Origin: Carex sylvatica
Lineage: Eukaryota; Streptophyta; Magnoliopsida; Poales; Cyperaceae
Direction: 5' to 3'
Assembly (NCBI GenBank): GCA_964058845.1
Contig: CAXKVR010000103.1
Location: 1 to 58,656 of the forward strand
Length of the DNA: 58,656 nt
This document shows, one piece after another, positions 22,882 through 34,585 of the stretch. How positions within the stretch are numbered: position 1 is the first letter of the stretch; each line of letters begins with the position of its first letter. Under the pieces are notes generated by a model. It ran no database searches. It was not told the origin of the DNA and worked only from the letters and a program-made list of their open reading frames with translations. Made by a program: the position numbers and the translations under genes.

Positions 22882-23696
22882 TGTTAGAAATATATTTTTA
22901 AACTCAAAATTTAAATAATATTTATTTTAATATTAACAGTTTTTAACTTTATTAATTATAGAGCTATTTGTAACTTAATTTCATTGATCCAATGTCTACA
23001 TAGAAGTTTATTATTTGTTGTCACAAAAGATCGAACAATAATATATGAGATATGTGCTGGTGAATCAATCCAATATTTATAGGCAAATAAATTATGAAGC
23101 GTCAGCTTCAAAATCATTCAATTCATTCCATTGATGAATTTACCCGTTTGAGCTACTATACGACCCATTCATTTTCATTATTATTTGAAACGGTAATGTG
23201 TAATGAATATGAAATTGAATGTCATGAATGCACATATTTGCCTATAAATAGTACATGATACTTGAAGATAATATTATCAAAAAAATCATCCAATAATTCA
23301 TTTAATTATTCACATTCTCTTACTCTTCTTCTTAGCTCTATAATTCATAAAAACTCAATTTTCTATTCTTCCACAAATAAATATTTTCTTTATAGAAAAC
23401 ATATTATTCTGCTATTACCATTGAAAGAAGCTACATCAATCTCTACCACGGTTGCACCCGCAGGTAGAGGAATACCGGTATAACTTGAGACAGTTTTAAC
23501 CAATTATTTCTGCACTTAGGATGGAAAGCTGTCTTAGGTCCGTATTTTGCAGCTTCGGGTAACAAAGTTTTAATTACTATATTATTGATTAAATTTTAAA
23601 TATATTATTATTTATTAAATTTTAAATATATTATTATTTATTTTATTGATCAAATTTCAGATTTAAATTAGTTAGTTAGTTAATATTTTTCCAACA
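22882..23696 (+). mobile_element. candidate solo LTR (Copia-like ends)
   Basis: Begins TGTTAGAAATAT and ends ATTTTTCCAACA, the TG...CA inverted ends common in Copia LTRs. A TATA-like CCTATAAATAG lies near 23236, and a possible transcribed leader follows. Neither a primer site nor internal retrotransposon sequence flanks it. The 5-bp flanks (GGGAT and CTCTA) do not match, so the boundaries or the identity remain uncertain. Confidence 0.42.
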
Positions 23697-24120
23697 CTCT
23701 ATTCCTAAGTCTTTGTTTGGTAAGTATTTTATTTTTGTGTAATAACTACATGAAAGCTTTAATTTTGGGAGGCACCGGGAGCTTCCACCAAGTGAGGGGT
23801 TTTCTGATTTAACCCCCCGAAAATTGAGAAACCTATAGATGGATTTGACAGTATACTTCCCTGACACATCCCATTGCCAAGTTAGGAGATCTTCTCCATG
23901 AGTAAAAGCAGTTTGACTAATAATATGGAGAAGTTGTTGCCAATCTTGCAACAATCTACCAGTCAAGCATCTACGAAACCTAAGACCATTACCCTGTGAG
24001 GCCACTACTTCTTGTACTGTGATATCAGGTGTAAGACAGATATCAAAAAGTTGAGGGAATGCAATGTCTAGAGAACATTGTTGGAACCATTTATCTGTGC
24101 AGAATTTAGTGTGCCACTGT
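23697..24120 (-). pseudogene. LINE ORF2 C-terminal fragment (zf-RVT region)
   Basis: On the minus strand it reads FCTDKWFQQ, then FPQLFDI, then FRRCLTGRLLQDWQQLLHII, then DLLTWQWDVSGKYTVKSIY. This is the usual linker and zf-RVT start of plant LINE reverse transcriptases (FW-D-W, FRR-L-G, W--SG-Y-VKS-Y). Past that the frame slips: LLHKNKILTKQRLRNR is in another frame. Homology ends abruptly at the edge of the candidate LTR. No endonuclease or polymerase core is present. Confidence 0.8.
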
Positions 24121-25297
24121 GCCCTAGAGTCCCTGGCTTATAAACCACACCAATTTCCCCAAAATGTGCCAGTTGGACAATTGCGTGTTAAACTTATTTA
24201 ATTATTATTTTATTTAGTTGTAATCATAAAGAAATATGCAACTAAAAAGTCATATCTTTGTTATTGACTTTTGCTCTTTCAATGCATGGGCTTGCATAGC
24301 CTTTTGTAAGTATGGCGCTTTATAGAATAATCAAGCAGCTCTTGCTTAACCTTGAATTGTGGCTTTTGAATCTATCAGTTTTGTTCAAATTACTTTGTCA
24401 TTAACTTCAAGCAAGGGGAGCCGTTCTGTCCCTTGATAGAAGTTCAATTCAAACCTCAAGTAAATTACTGCTGCTTGCAGTATTCATCCGGTCCATTTAT
24501 CCGCCTTACTTACAATATGGAATCTTAATGCTATGAAGTAACTCAAATTTTGATTTTAGATCCGGACCGTTTAATTAGAATCCAGATCAGAGATGAGTAA
24601 AGGGAGGAGAGAATAGATAAATAAATAAATAGGGAGAGGAGATAGAGAGGAGAGAAATCTATAACCAATAGAAGAAGGAATAAGTCGGTTCAAAAACCTA
24701 ATCAATTTTATATATCGGTATTAAATTTGGAACTGATAGAAGACTTCCCAGTTTCTCTTTTATCGGCTGCTTCTCCATAAGCGATAAAAGAAATAATTCT
24801 ATCGGTTTCTGTACTTATATCTGTTGCACAAATAAAAATCTTTTACAATTACTCCCAACCAGTGCCTATTCCGGGATAATGCAGGGGCAGTATTATTTGT
24901 GCTTTGAAATTCGTGCAAAGTTAAAATAACAGTCCAGATCACACTCTGGTTGGTTGATATTTGGGGATCAAAATCTTCTCCCATTTTTAAAAAATATGAG
25001 GACCCTTCTCTTCTCATTCTCATTTTGTGTCTATTTCTCTCCTAAAAGAGTGAGAGAATGAGGGAGATGAAAAAAAAATGAGAAGAGGAGAGTCCTATTC
25101 TTTGAGAATAAAAACAGATTTTAATCCGGTATTTGGTACCAACGGCTAAGCACGTGACTGTACGACCGTGGTAACTGGTAACAGTACTAGCAAATAAATG
25201 AATGATGGACCTGACCAATGAACAAGAGTAGTAAATGACTACTGGGCCTAGCACGTACATAGTTTAATTAAACTCTGTTATTCCACCATAGAAATAT
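24121..25297. other. intergenic DNA, no gene seen
   Basis: Contains a small inverted repeat near 25000-25095 (ACCCTTCTCTTCTCATTCTC with ATGAGAAGAGGAGAGTCC) and some TATCGGTTTC / AACCGAT-like words at 24683-24810. No gene is supported. Confidence 0.5.
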
Positions 25298-25701
25298 GAG
25301 GACCGTTCAAATACACTATTATTTTGGTGCTTCAATATCCACCATGTCTTTTATCTCTATTTTTAAAGTTTGAACAGTCGATTCGAACCGCTCAACATGA
25401 TTTTCATAATAAAATATGCTTGGAGACCAAATTTTATATTTTTGAGAATTTTTTTACTATTTTTTTAGATAGATACAAAATCACATTTTTAAGAAGATTC
25501 TAGACCATCCGATAAAGTCATATTGTACCTATCTAAAACAATAGTAAAAAACTTCTAAAAAATATAAAATTTGGTCTCCAAGCATATTTTATTATGAAGA
25601 TCATGGTGAGCGGTTCGAATCAACTATTTCGAACTTTGAAAATGAATATAAAGAACGTGATGCATATTGGAGCACCAAAATGATAGTGCATTGGAACCCT
25701 C
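25298..25701. mobile_element. Mutator-like MITE with 9-bp target duplication
   Basis: A 404-bp element flanked by TAGAAATAT on both sides (25289-25297 and 25702-25710). It has long, imperfect inverted arms (CACTATTATTTTGGTGCTTC with GGAGCACCAAAATGATAGTG) and GAGG ends. The interior carries the AATATGCTTGGAGACCAAAT core in both arms. Non-coding. It lies about 350 bp beyond the miR156 site of the SPL gene. Confidence 0.9.
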
Positions 25702-26052
25702 TAGAAATATATGTCACAAGACATCACACCAAATAGAATTGTGTAAGCAAAGATGAAGAACAAGACTTGATTTATGAATTATGCTTACGCAACTAGATCA
25801 TATATTATATATAATTCCACACTAATTTAGACAATTATAAAACACTAACGACGCTAAACCAAAACCGAATACCCAGTTATGGTGAATACCAACAATACAA
25901 ATAACCTTACATAGCGCGTCTCATCATATACATATTAACTCAACTCGAGCGGGCCTACCTGCTGTAAATTAATTAAGCCACTAATTAGTAGCATTATAAC
26001 AAACTACTACTAGTATTAAAAATACTATGCCGGAAGAGGGGATGATTTAGCA

Positions 26053-26072
26053 TGACAGAAGAGAGAGAGCAT
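26053..26072 (-). promoter_or_regulatory. miR156 target site in the SPL 3' UTR
   Basis: The transcript-sense sequence ATGCTCTCTCTCTTCTGTCA starts 13 nt after the stop codon. Its complement differs from canonical miR156 (TGACAGAAGAGAGTGAGCAC) only by A for T in the GAGAG run and at the final base. Family knowledge: the 3' UTR position is typical of SPL3-type genes and allows both transcript cleavage and translational block. Confidence 0.93.
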
Positions 26073-26085
26073 GATCTGGCTTAAT

Positions 26086-27914
26086 TTATCGGATCTGGAA
26101 GTGCTTGTAAGGGGGAGCATTGCTGGGGACATTTAGCGGAATCCTCCTCCCGTCAGGTGGGTCTGCTTGTCTGCAACGGGCCGACCCTTCACCAGTGCTG
26201 TTCCCACCACTTTGATGAGTGTCTGACGAGCTCTTGCGACGCCGCTCATTGTGTCCGGCCAGGCGCCGACGACAGCTCCTTTTTGAATCGTCAAATTCTG
26301 ATAGCTCGTGGAACCTGTATATCGAAATTGTTGATTTTCAGATATCATTCTTAACTGACAAGTATAAAATAAAATCAGGACAGAATAAAATTGCAAGACA
26401 TCATAATTTGTGAGATTTAGGTAATAAACTAATCCACAAAGATTTGACCTGAAACAACAATCACTCCAATCTAAAGCATTTAATAATGATGTAGCACAGT
26501 CCCAGCGAAAATATGTTACTTTGTACCTTTGCCAGTACTATCAATGCACTTTTTGTTTGTCTTGGATCTTTAATTTAGAGATATCAACAAGACATTATTT
26601 GTTCTGCTTTGCAGTCAATACCACTTTGGGATTCAAAAGCAATTAGCTGGAATGACAAAAACGCCAAAAAATAACTAAGGAATGACAAATAGTTGCATTA
26701 ATCATCTACCAGCAGTAGACAGATTATGGAGAGATCCCTTAGTAGTAAGAGAAACTAAGTCATTGTATATGCAAGAAGCAATTTTGAAAGAAAAAGGTAA
26801 CAATTCGAATGGATCTCTATAGATGGCTCAGATGATTTTAGGAATTGGATCTGAACTTGAGATTTTTTTTAACTGGGAAATTATGTCAGGGTGAAAGCAG
26901 CAATGTCAAAAGTCAAAACTGATGAGATATTTACAAAGTGACAATTAATGGTACTGCTAATAACTGGTAAAGACAAAAACCAGAAGAAGAAAAAAAAATA
27001 GCAAAGACATAAACCAGAAGAAAAAGAAAAAATACTAGAAAACCATATCATTAATGGAAAACTTATTTCTTGTTATGTGATTATATATGATGCAATATGC
27101 TCTCTTTCACAAAATAGAGCAATGGTTAAAGAAAAAAAGTACTTTTACTTTCTCTGTCCCTATGTTTTTTTTTTTTTTCCTTTTTATTCTTTTATTTTGA
27201 GGGGGATGGGGCAAACCTGCTACATTGCTGACAGAAGCGCTGACGGATGCCGGAGACGACGACTACGGCAGCCTTTGAGTGCACCTCGCACACCTTGTGC
27301 CTCCTGTGGTACCTGTTCCATTTGATTCAAGATTTTGCATTGAGTCCCTATGATTCCCGCAAATTACATTAAAGTACAACCAAACAAAAGTTTTATATTC
27401 AGCTGACCTCTTCACCAATCCCAACAGAATCCAAAACATACCCCACCACCATACAAAAAACATGGCACACAGTATTCTAGTTTTGCATTTGACTCCCTAT
27501 ACCTCTCTTATTTACATTTCTATTATTCAGAACTACAAAGTTCAGTTCTTTCTCCATTAAATTTAGAGGAATGTCTCCAGCTCCGAATAAAATGGAGAGG
27601 ATCAGGGAGAGTGTACGTACTAACCTTTTAGCATCAGTGAAGTCGGCTGTGCACCGGTCAGCCTGGCACAGCACTCCTCCTGTCCCAGCTGCCCCTGCCA
27701 CTGCCGCTCTTCTCGCCGCAGAGGTAGAGCTAGAAGGCGGAGGTGAAGAAATTACCCTGGGTTTGTCCTCAGTTGAGGGAGGAGGGGGGGAAGAGAGAAA
27801 CCTTCCCTTGTCCTCTCCTTCTTCATCATCACTAGTAACATTAGTAGTGCTGGTTTTGAGTACTCTTCCCTTTCCCTTCGGATCCCTGCTGGAGGATTGG
27901 CCGTTTCTATCCAT
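26086..27914 (-). CDS. SBP-box transcription factor, SPL3/4/5-type
   Basis: Plant-specific nuclear factor that binds GTAC-core DNA and promotes phase change and flowering. Three coding exons: 27914-27625, 27312-27217 and 26314-26086, giving 615 nt and 204 aa; introns are 312 and 902 bp. Both introns have GT-AG ends and split an Arg codon as AG|G. Residues 1-80 are Ser/Pro-rich with an acidic SDDEEGED run. The SBP domain covers about 83-156. Zinc site 1 is C83, C88, C105, H108; zinc site 2 is C124, C127, H131, C143. The basic tail [17 protein letters not shown] is the bipartite nuclear signal. The protein ends YKHFQIR. Short length and a 3' UTR miR156 site place it with SPL3/4/5. All key residues are present and no frame is broken, so it is probably functional. 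The intron inside zinc site 1 seems extra to the usual one. Confidence 0.95.
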
Positions 27915-28110
27915 GGGAAGGGGAAAGTTGAGGGGGTGAGATGGATGGAGAGGGAATTCGTGTGAGTACAGGAGTCTACTACTACTAGTTTTAGTGTTAG
28001 GCTTGAACTAAAGCTAAAGAAAGGGAAATGAGAAAAGGGAGGGGAGGGAAGAAATAATTGAGAGGGGCTATCAAGTGCACTGGATTTTCTGTGATTTCTC
28101 AAATGCATAT
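27915..28110 (-). promoter_or_regulatory. probable SPL 5' UTR / proximal promoter
   Basis: Directly upstream of the SPL start the transcript strand is rich in CT tracts (CCCTCCCCTCCCTTTTCTC and similar), with AGTAGTAGTAG near 27980. I cannot fix the transcription start or a TATA box. A worn MITE lies just upstream at about 28140-28340. Confidence 0.5.
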
Positions 28111-28139
28111 ATTGGTATTTTCCAGTGATTCAGAATTAT

Positions 28140-28340
28140 CTAAAAATAACAATTTTATAAAATACTTAACAAATAATAAAAAAATTATTCAAAAAAATAT
28201 ATAAAATTTGATCTCCAAACTTATTTTAATATAGAGATCATGTTGAATGATTTGAATCGACGGTTTGGACATTAAAAATTACAAAACCAAATTATTGTAA
28301 AATGTTGTAAGTTACAAATATTGTAAGTGGATCCCTCCCC
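28140..28340. mobile_element. worn MITE of the shared-core family
   Basis: Reads AATATAAAATTTGATCTCCA then AATATAGAGATCATGTTGAAT, the complement of the core seen at 14660, 16480 and 25420. It ends GTGGATCCCTCCC, like the right terminus of the 14543 element. The left terminus is missing, although CTAAAAATAA occurs at both sides. Confidence 0.6.
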
Positions 28341-30554
28341 TAAAAATAAAAATAACATATCCATAATTTCAATTTTTCATTATAACAAGTTTTAGTGTTG
28401 GGTTTTATGTAATTTCTACATCGTCAAGATAAATTGACTATCAAGAATCAACATTTGGTCTAGTGACAAATGCACATTTTTTTTTATGTGATAGATCGGG
28501 AGTTTGAAATTTAGATGGAAAAAATTATTTGTTATAGTAATAGAAGTATGAAATTTGAAAGTTTGATCTTCATCTTTCTTCAAAAAAAAATAATAATAAT
28601 AATTGTCATATTCATTTCATTTTATATATTTATGACATTGGAGAAAAGGAGTTGTAGTTATAGTAACAAAACTCTATTATATTCGGATTATTATTTTGGA
28701 TACCTCTCCACATATTTTTGTGTTTAATCAATCACGAAAAACACAATATTTATAAGATATTATTCATACAACTTACGAAGATATTTATTTATTTATTCCT
28801 AATGTTAATATTTTAATATATCATTTTAATTATAAGTTAATGAACCATTTTGAATTATACATATATACACCAAAAAATCATGAATTATAGATAATATTGC
28901 TTAATTATTGAACTCCAAACATGACGTCACTGCGGTGGAGGGGCAAATAATAATAGCTATATACATATATTTTTGTGAGGATCGTTTCGCAAAAAGTGAG
29001 ACATTATAATATTAATTATTTCTTTTATAAAATAGTTGCATAAGCTTAGTACGTAGAATGATACAAATACATGGTTTTAAATATTATATTGAACGAGCAC
29101 TAGATGTTATTATAAACAATATATTTACTAGGCTCTTGTAAAAGTAAACTACATGGTTTTTTAAGTATATATGCTAAAATTATCTATTGGCACAGTGGAT
29201 TTACATTGGAGATAATAGGATCAATTAACCCTATACAACTTCAAAATTTAATAATTTGTATTGAATCTTTTATTATAATTTGAGAAAATTTTGTTAGATA
29301 TGTCTACTGGACACGGGACACCCCTATTTTGTATTAAATTTCTCCATTTTAATCCTCTACATATAAATTATTTACCATACAATTCTCAATTAGTAAATAC
29401 TTCAAATCTAATAAAATATGTTTCTGCATCCGCCTCTTTCAACTAGAATAATTATTAAACAAAAATTATACTTGACCATTGCCATGTCTAAAATGATTTT
29501 AATATTAGTATATTGCTTGCCTATATTATGGAAATGTGTTGGTGTAAATTTGCATTTAGAAAATTCAATAAACATCACAGGGAATCTGGATATAGTATGG
29601 TCCCACCATTTAGGTGAAAACAGGAGTGCAGGTTGCCATTTTGCAACGAATTTCGATGGTCTGATGAAAGAAAAATAAATAGATTATAATATTTTTTTTT
29701 TTTATCATTTTCGGATGTTATTCCTTTTATAAAGATTTTCTGTGCTATATTGATGGAATTGCTTCAGTTCACAAAGGCGCAAATGTCAGAAGTAATTAGA
29801 TTTTGCAACCACATGAGGAAGCAACTTTTCTTTTAGAGGGAACATGCAAATTAAGTGAAAGAAACAACAAACATTAATATACTTGTTGAATGTTGGGTGG
29901 ATTTTTCGATTGACTTCGATTCGAAAAATATGTAGTTCGCAATTAATTTGATTCGAAACAAATCAAACACAGTTCAATTCGAATCTTATTTAAACTCAAA
30001 CTCAAACTAGAATAAGTGCGATTCGTTGCCACCCCTAGTACAAAGTCATATTTAAAATCAGACTTGAACCATTTAACCGGTGTCAAAATTTGTACATACA
30101 ATATAGATTTACGGAGATTTACGGAGCCATTTAAATTTATTAATTTATAACTCATTATTACGAATCTTAATACAAATCCGACTATTTTGAATAAAATATA
30201 TCCAAAGCCTTATGACAAAACCCAACTCCTTAGATTGTTCCCTGCAAGGAAATAATTAAATATGTTGTTATTTATTGGGAATAACACTTTTTGCGATTAA
30301 CAGAAACATGTTATTTTGATTTTCAACGTTCAAATTTTTAAATTTCAAAAAATATTTTTTATGCACGAATTTTAACAAAAATCAACAGTTGAGATCGAAA
30401 TATCAAAAAAGGAATAATAGCAGATTTATTTCCTCCGCAAGAGACTATAATCCAATGTGAAATTAATGCATTTGGTTCCGATAATTAATTGAGTGTAGTT
30501 TGAAACATCTAACATTCAATAAACACACGCTTTATACTGTAGAAGTACAAGGAG

Positions 30555-30586
<32 letters not shown>

Positions 30587-32022
30587 ATCTCATAGAGTTA
30601 ACAGGCAGGAATGATCAATACTTGTTAATTTTCTTTTCAAAAAAATCAGTCCATGGTCATTTTTTTTTCCAGAAATTCCAACAGATCATATATAGATGGA
30701 ACCAGAGGCGAAAGAAGGTAATGGAGAAAGAGTGTTTAAAATTTCATATGAATTGCAATTTTTCATTTTTAATTTCCTAAGAATTGAATTTTCCATTTTT
30801 AATTTCCTATGAATTGAAAATTTTCAATTTTATTGTAAATTTTTCTAAAACAATTATGATTATTTGTCCGTCATAAAATGAAATTACATAACACATATTT
30901 ATCTAGCCTTTTCAATCTCAATTTGTGATTTCGTTACTGAATACAAATAAAGGAGATCATCCAAAAATTAATTATGTTGGGTGCCAAAATATTGAACATT
31001 AAATTTAAACTAAAATACCATGAAGACATGATTAGGTGCAAGCTACGTCAAATGCATTTTTCCTTGTGGAATGCAAAATAAAAAGGACTTAATTGCAAAA
31101 AAATAATAATAATTGGACTGCTCAATTATAGCAAAAAGTTTCTTATTACCAAACTAAGCAACTAAGATTGAAAATTACGTGTTATCGTAAAATAAATATA
31201 AGATAATTTATTTCACCACCTAGCAATGATATTTCAATCTCAAAAATTGCAATTGTGTTGAATTAATTTATTCCATCACCTATTTTGGTGAAATAAACTA
31301 TTTTAAGTAAAAGGATGTGTTTTAACTTTGAAGTGACTTACTTCAGTTTAGTCTTCTCTTGTTTGGTCGATTTAATTTGATTCCTTCAAGAGAAATTTAG
31401 CAATTAGCTCATCGGTCTTTTTTTTATGATTTAAGGAATCATTTGACAAATTATAGTTGAGGCAGCCAATTTGAATTTTCTTTTCAAAGTTTATATATGG
31501 ACCAATTTTTTTCTACTAAGGAGATCATGGATTATTTGACAATGATTTATTTTGATAAGTTTGTCAAACGTGAAGAATAAAATTTAAATGATGAGATCTA
31601 GTGCATGATTATCATTAATCAAGAAATTTGAATTTCCACAGTTTGAAACTTATGGTCTTAATACATCACCAAACGTCACTCAATTACATGAAATTTGACT
31701 TTTTCATGTTATTTATATGTCTAGCAATATACATTTAAATATAACCCTTCGAAATCAATCTTATTAAATCTGACATTAAAAATTACTGTTAAGATTACCA
31801 CTAATAAAGTTTTTGTGATGTGAATTTTATTTTATTTTTACAAAGTTCAAGCATTTATTTTTGTGCAAAAAAAACAACAAATATGGAGTAATATGACTTT
31901 CTAGAATAGTTTTGGGGACTAAAACTGAATTTTCCAAATCAAAAGAATGATACTTGTTCATTGTTTGACAATTGAATTATTTCATTATCAAAATCTGTAG
32001 AAAAGAACTGATATGGTAATTT
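28341..32022. other. AT-rich intergenic DNA, no gene seen
   Basis: Holds a 31-A run (30555-30585), and near 29890-30037 a piece ending GATTCGTTGCCACCCCTAG, which looks like a hAT-type end (CTAGGGGTGGCAACG). Nothing else is recognised, and the short open frames are AT-driven. Confidence 0.5.
30555..30585 (+). repeat. poly(A) tract
   Basis: Thirty-one consecutive A. It could be a retroposon tail, but no retroposon body is recognisable upstream. Confidence 0.9.
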
Positions 32023-33350
32023 GGGTATGTTTGGATCGTGCAAGGATTAGTGCAAGAATATCGATTTTTCGGTTAGTAGTTGAGAATAGTGCTAACTCAA
32101 GGGATTCAAGAATAGCACTAACTTTGACTATTCCTGATTATTAGAAATGTTGTTTGGATTGTATGTTTGGAAGAGATAGGAGTAGGTCCGATGGGCATTG
32201 GACCTACTTTTAGGTTCAATTAGCTCTATCACCGTACGATTAGTATTAAGATCTGTGCGCACAAAAAAATAAAAACTCATATGGATATTAATAGGAGTGC
32301 ACAATTCTTGATGCAATTAGATGGCCAGATCACCCATCGAACCAAAGTAGGTCCAATGGGCATCGGACCTACTCCGAAGTGTGTTTGGAATAGCAATGGA
32401 TGGAAGGAATATAATAATAATTTATTTTTATTTTTTATCTTTTATCTTTTCAACTAACTTTTATATTTATAATAACTTGTTAAATATATATGAAGCATCA
32501 TATTTTTCAATAATACTTCAATCTAATATTTAAATTAATATTTAAACTAATATTATTTTATTTTTAAATTAATATTTAATTTAATATTAAATTTAATACT
32601 AATCTACTAATATTATTTTATTTTTAATTTAATATTTAATTAAATACTAATCTAATATTTAAAGTAATATTATATTACATTTAATATTCAAAAAAATATT
32701 ATATTATATTATATTTATTTAATACTAATATAATATTTAAATTAATATTTTATTTAATATTAATATAATTTGATATCATAGTTATTTAATACTAATTTAA
32801 TATTTAAATTAATATTATATTATATTTAATATTTAAACTAATAAACTAATATGATATTACATTTAACATTTAAACTAACACTGTATGACATTTAATATTT
32901 AAACTAATATTATATTATATTTATTATTTAAATGACTACATATGATATTTAATCTAACATTTTATTTAATATTAATCTAATTTAATATTATATTTATTTA
33001 ATACTAATCTACATTTTAAATTGATATTATATTACATTTAGTATTTACACAAATATTTTATTTAATACTAATCTAATATTATATTATATTATATTTAGTA
33101 CTAATCAAATATTTTACTTAATACTAATTTAATATTTAAACATACTTTAATAGAGAGGAATGAAATATTTTATTAATATCACTAACTCCACTAGAGTTAT
33201 TCTTGCTAACTCACCATTTCTATGAATTAGTAGAATAAAGCTATTCTTGAACTAATTTAATTTGTAAATTTGTGTTTGAATCATCAAAATTTAAAAATAG
33301 TGGAGCTAACTCAAAAATAGCTCCATTATTTTAGTGATCCAAACACAACC
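32023..33350. mobile_element. 1.3-kb non-autonomous element, PIF/Harbinger-like ends
   Basis: Termini GGGTATGTTTGGATC and GATCCAAACACAACC are inverted and flanked by TTT on both sides (3-bp duplication). It has no coding sequence. The interior from about 32430 to 33180 is a degenerate tandem of TAATATTTAAA / TTAATATT words. A smaller inverted repeat at 32179-32374 (GGAGTAGGTCCGATG and its complement) appears to be a second element nested inside. Confidence 0.65.
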
Positions 33351-34585
33351 TTTAAAAATTTATTTACTTCACCTCAAAAAAATAGAATTTATTTACTTAA
33401 GTCAAATCAGAATGATTAACATGCTTCATTCTTTCCATGGACCCACCGCACCGACTTATTAACTTCATCTTCAGTTTTAAATGACTGGATATCTCCATTT
33501 ACATGGAATAGTAGCGATAAAGAGCGATTTTATCTCCGGTCTTGATAAACGGAGATAAGAAAGGCAGGGGGGGGTCCAGCACCTCCATGTCTCTTCAATT
33601 ACAGTGGTTGCTTTTCTGAGATGTAACACCAATCATATACTGACACGTACCAATAGTGTTCATTTAGCCCCACCTATTTATGAAAAGAGTCCTTGAGGTC
33701 CGATGCTATTGCTTTCACCTCGTCCTTTCCTTGGCAATTTTTTTGTTCTTTTAATTTTCTTGTATTTCACATTTTCATTTCGCATTTACTGTTGTTGTTC
33801 TTGCTCCTCTTCAGTCTCAGACTGATCATACAGTTCATACCTACTTTGTGCCCGGTGCCCCAAATTTTATGGATGGTCAATAATCTTCTATACAGTGATT
33901 TTGTACCCGTTTAAATAAAAGTAAAAAATTCAAAGAAAAATATAAAATTTAGCCTCCATGCAAATTTTAATACGGAGATCATATTAAGCGGTTTAAATCG
34001 AATATTTAAATTTTAAAAATTAAACTAAAAGATATGAAATATAATTGAAGCACACAAACAAAGAACATTTTAATCCAACTCTGCCATGATATTCAACAAA
34101 GTAACACAGACGTTATATACTGTCGATTATCAGGCAGAATTCATTTTTTGTTCATGTTCAGTTTAGCAAATCAAAGCTTGTTTACCTATCCACTTGTAAA
34201 CAAAGTACACATATTGTTGTTGTTACTTGCTGATAGATTTACACTATTATTATCACAAAATAATTCAACTGTCAAATATTCAACATTCTAAATTTAATAG
34301 TTACAATGTTTTAGGTATAACTGTATCTGGTAAATTTAGATCACATTATATAAAAATATTTAGTAATTTATGTATGACAAAGTAAAAAGAAGCTCACATA
34401 TTGTAATTAACTTTTCCATATATAAACTTACTATTTGATAAACTTTATAAGATTATACTGTCATTATAATTAATATTGAGTCATCCGTAACTAATACATG
34501 GTATTCTGCGAAAAAGTACAATATAATTTAAAGGAGCATGATAATTAATTGTACCCCAAATAAATCTCCGAGCCAAGCATTTAAT
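33351..34585. other. AT-rich intergenic DNA with a MITE scrap
   Basis: At 33920-34045 the run AAATATAAAATTTAGCCTCC then AATACGGAGATCATATTAAG matches the shared MITE core. A short hairpin TTATCTCCG...CGGAGATAA lies near 33530. No gene is supported. Confidence 0.5.

Noticed and set aside
26157..27939. Plus-strand open frames across the SPL locus
   Set aside because: They are antisense shadows of the SBP exons; the minus strand gives the conserved zinc-finger protein with proper splice sites.
30555..30585. SINE or processed pseudogene ending in poly(A)
   Set aside because: No RNA-polymerase III boxes or identifiable body upstream, and no flanking duplication.
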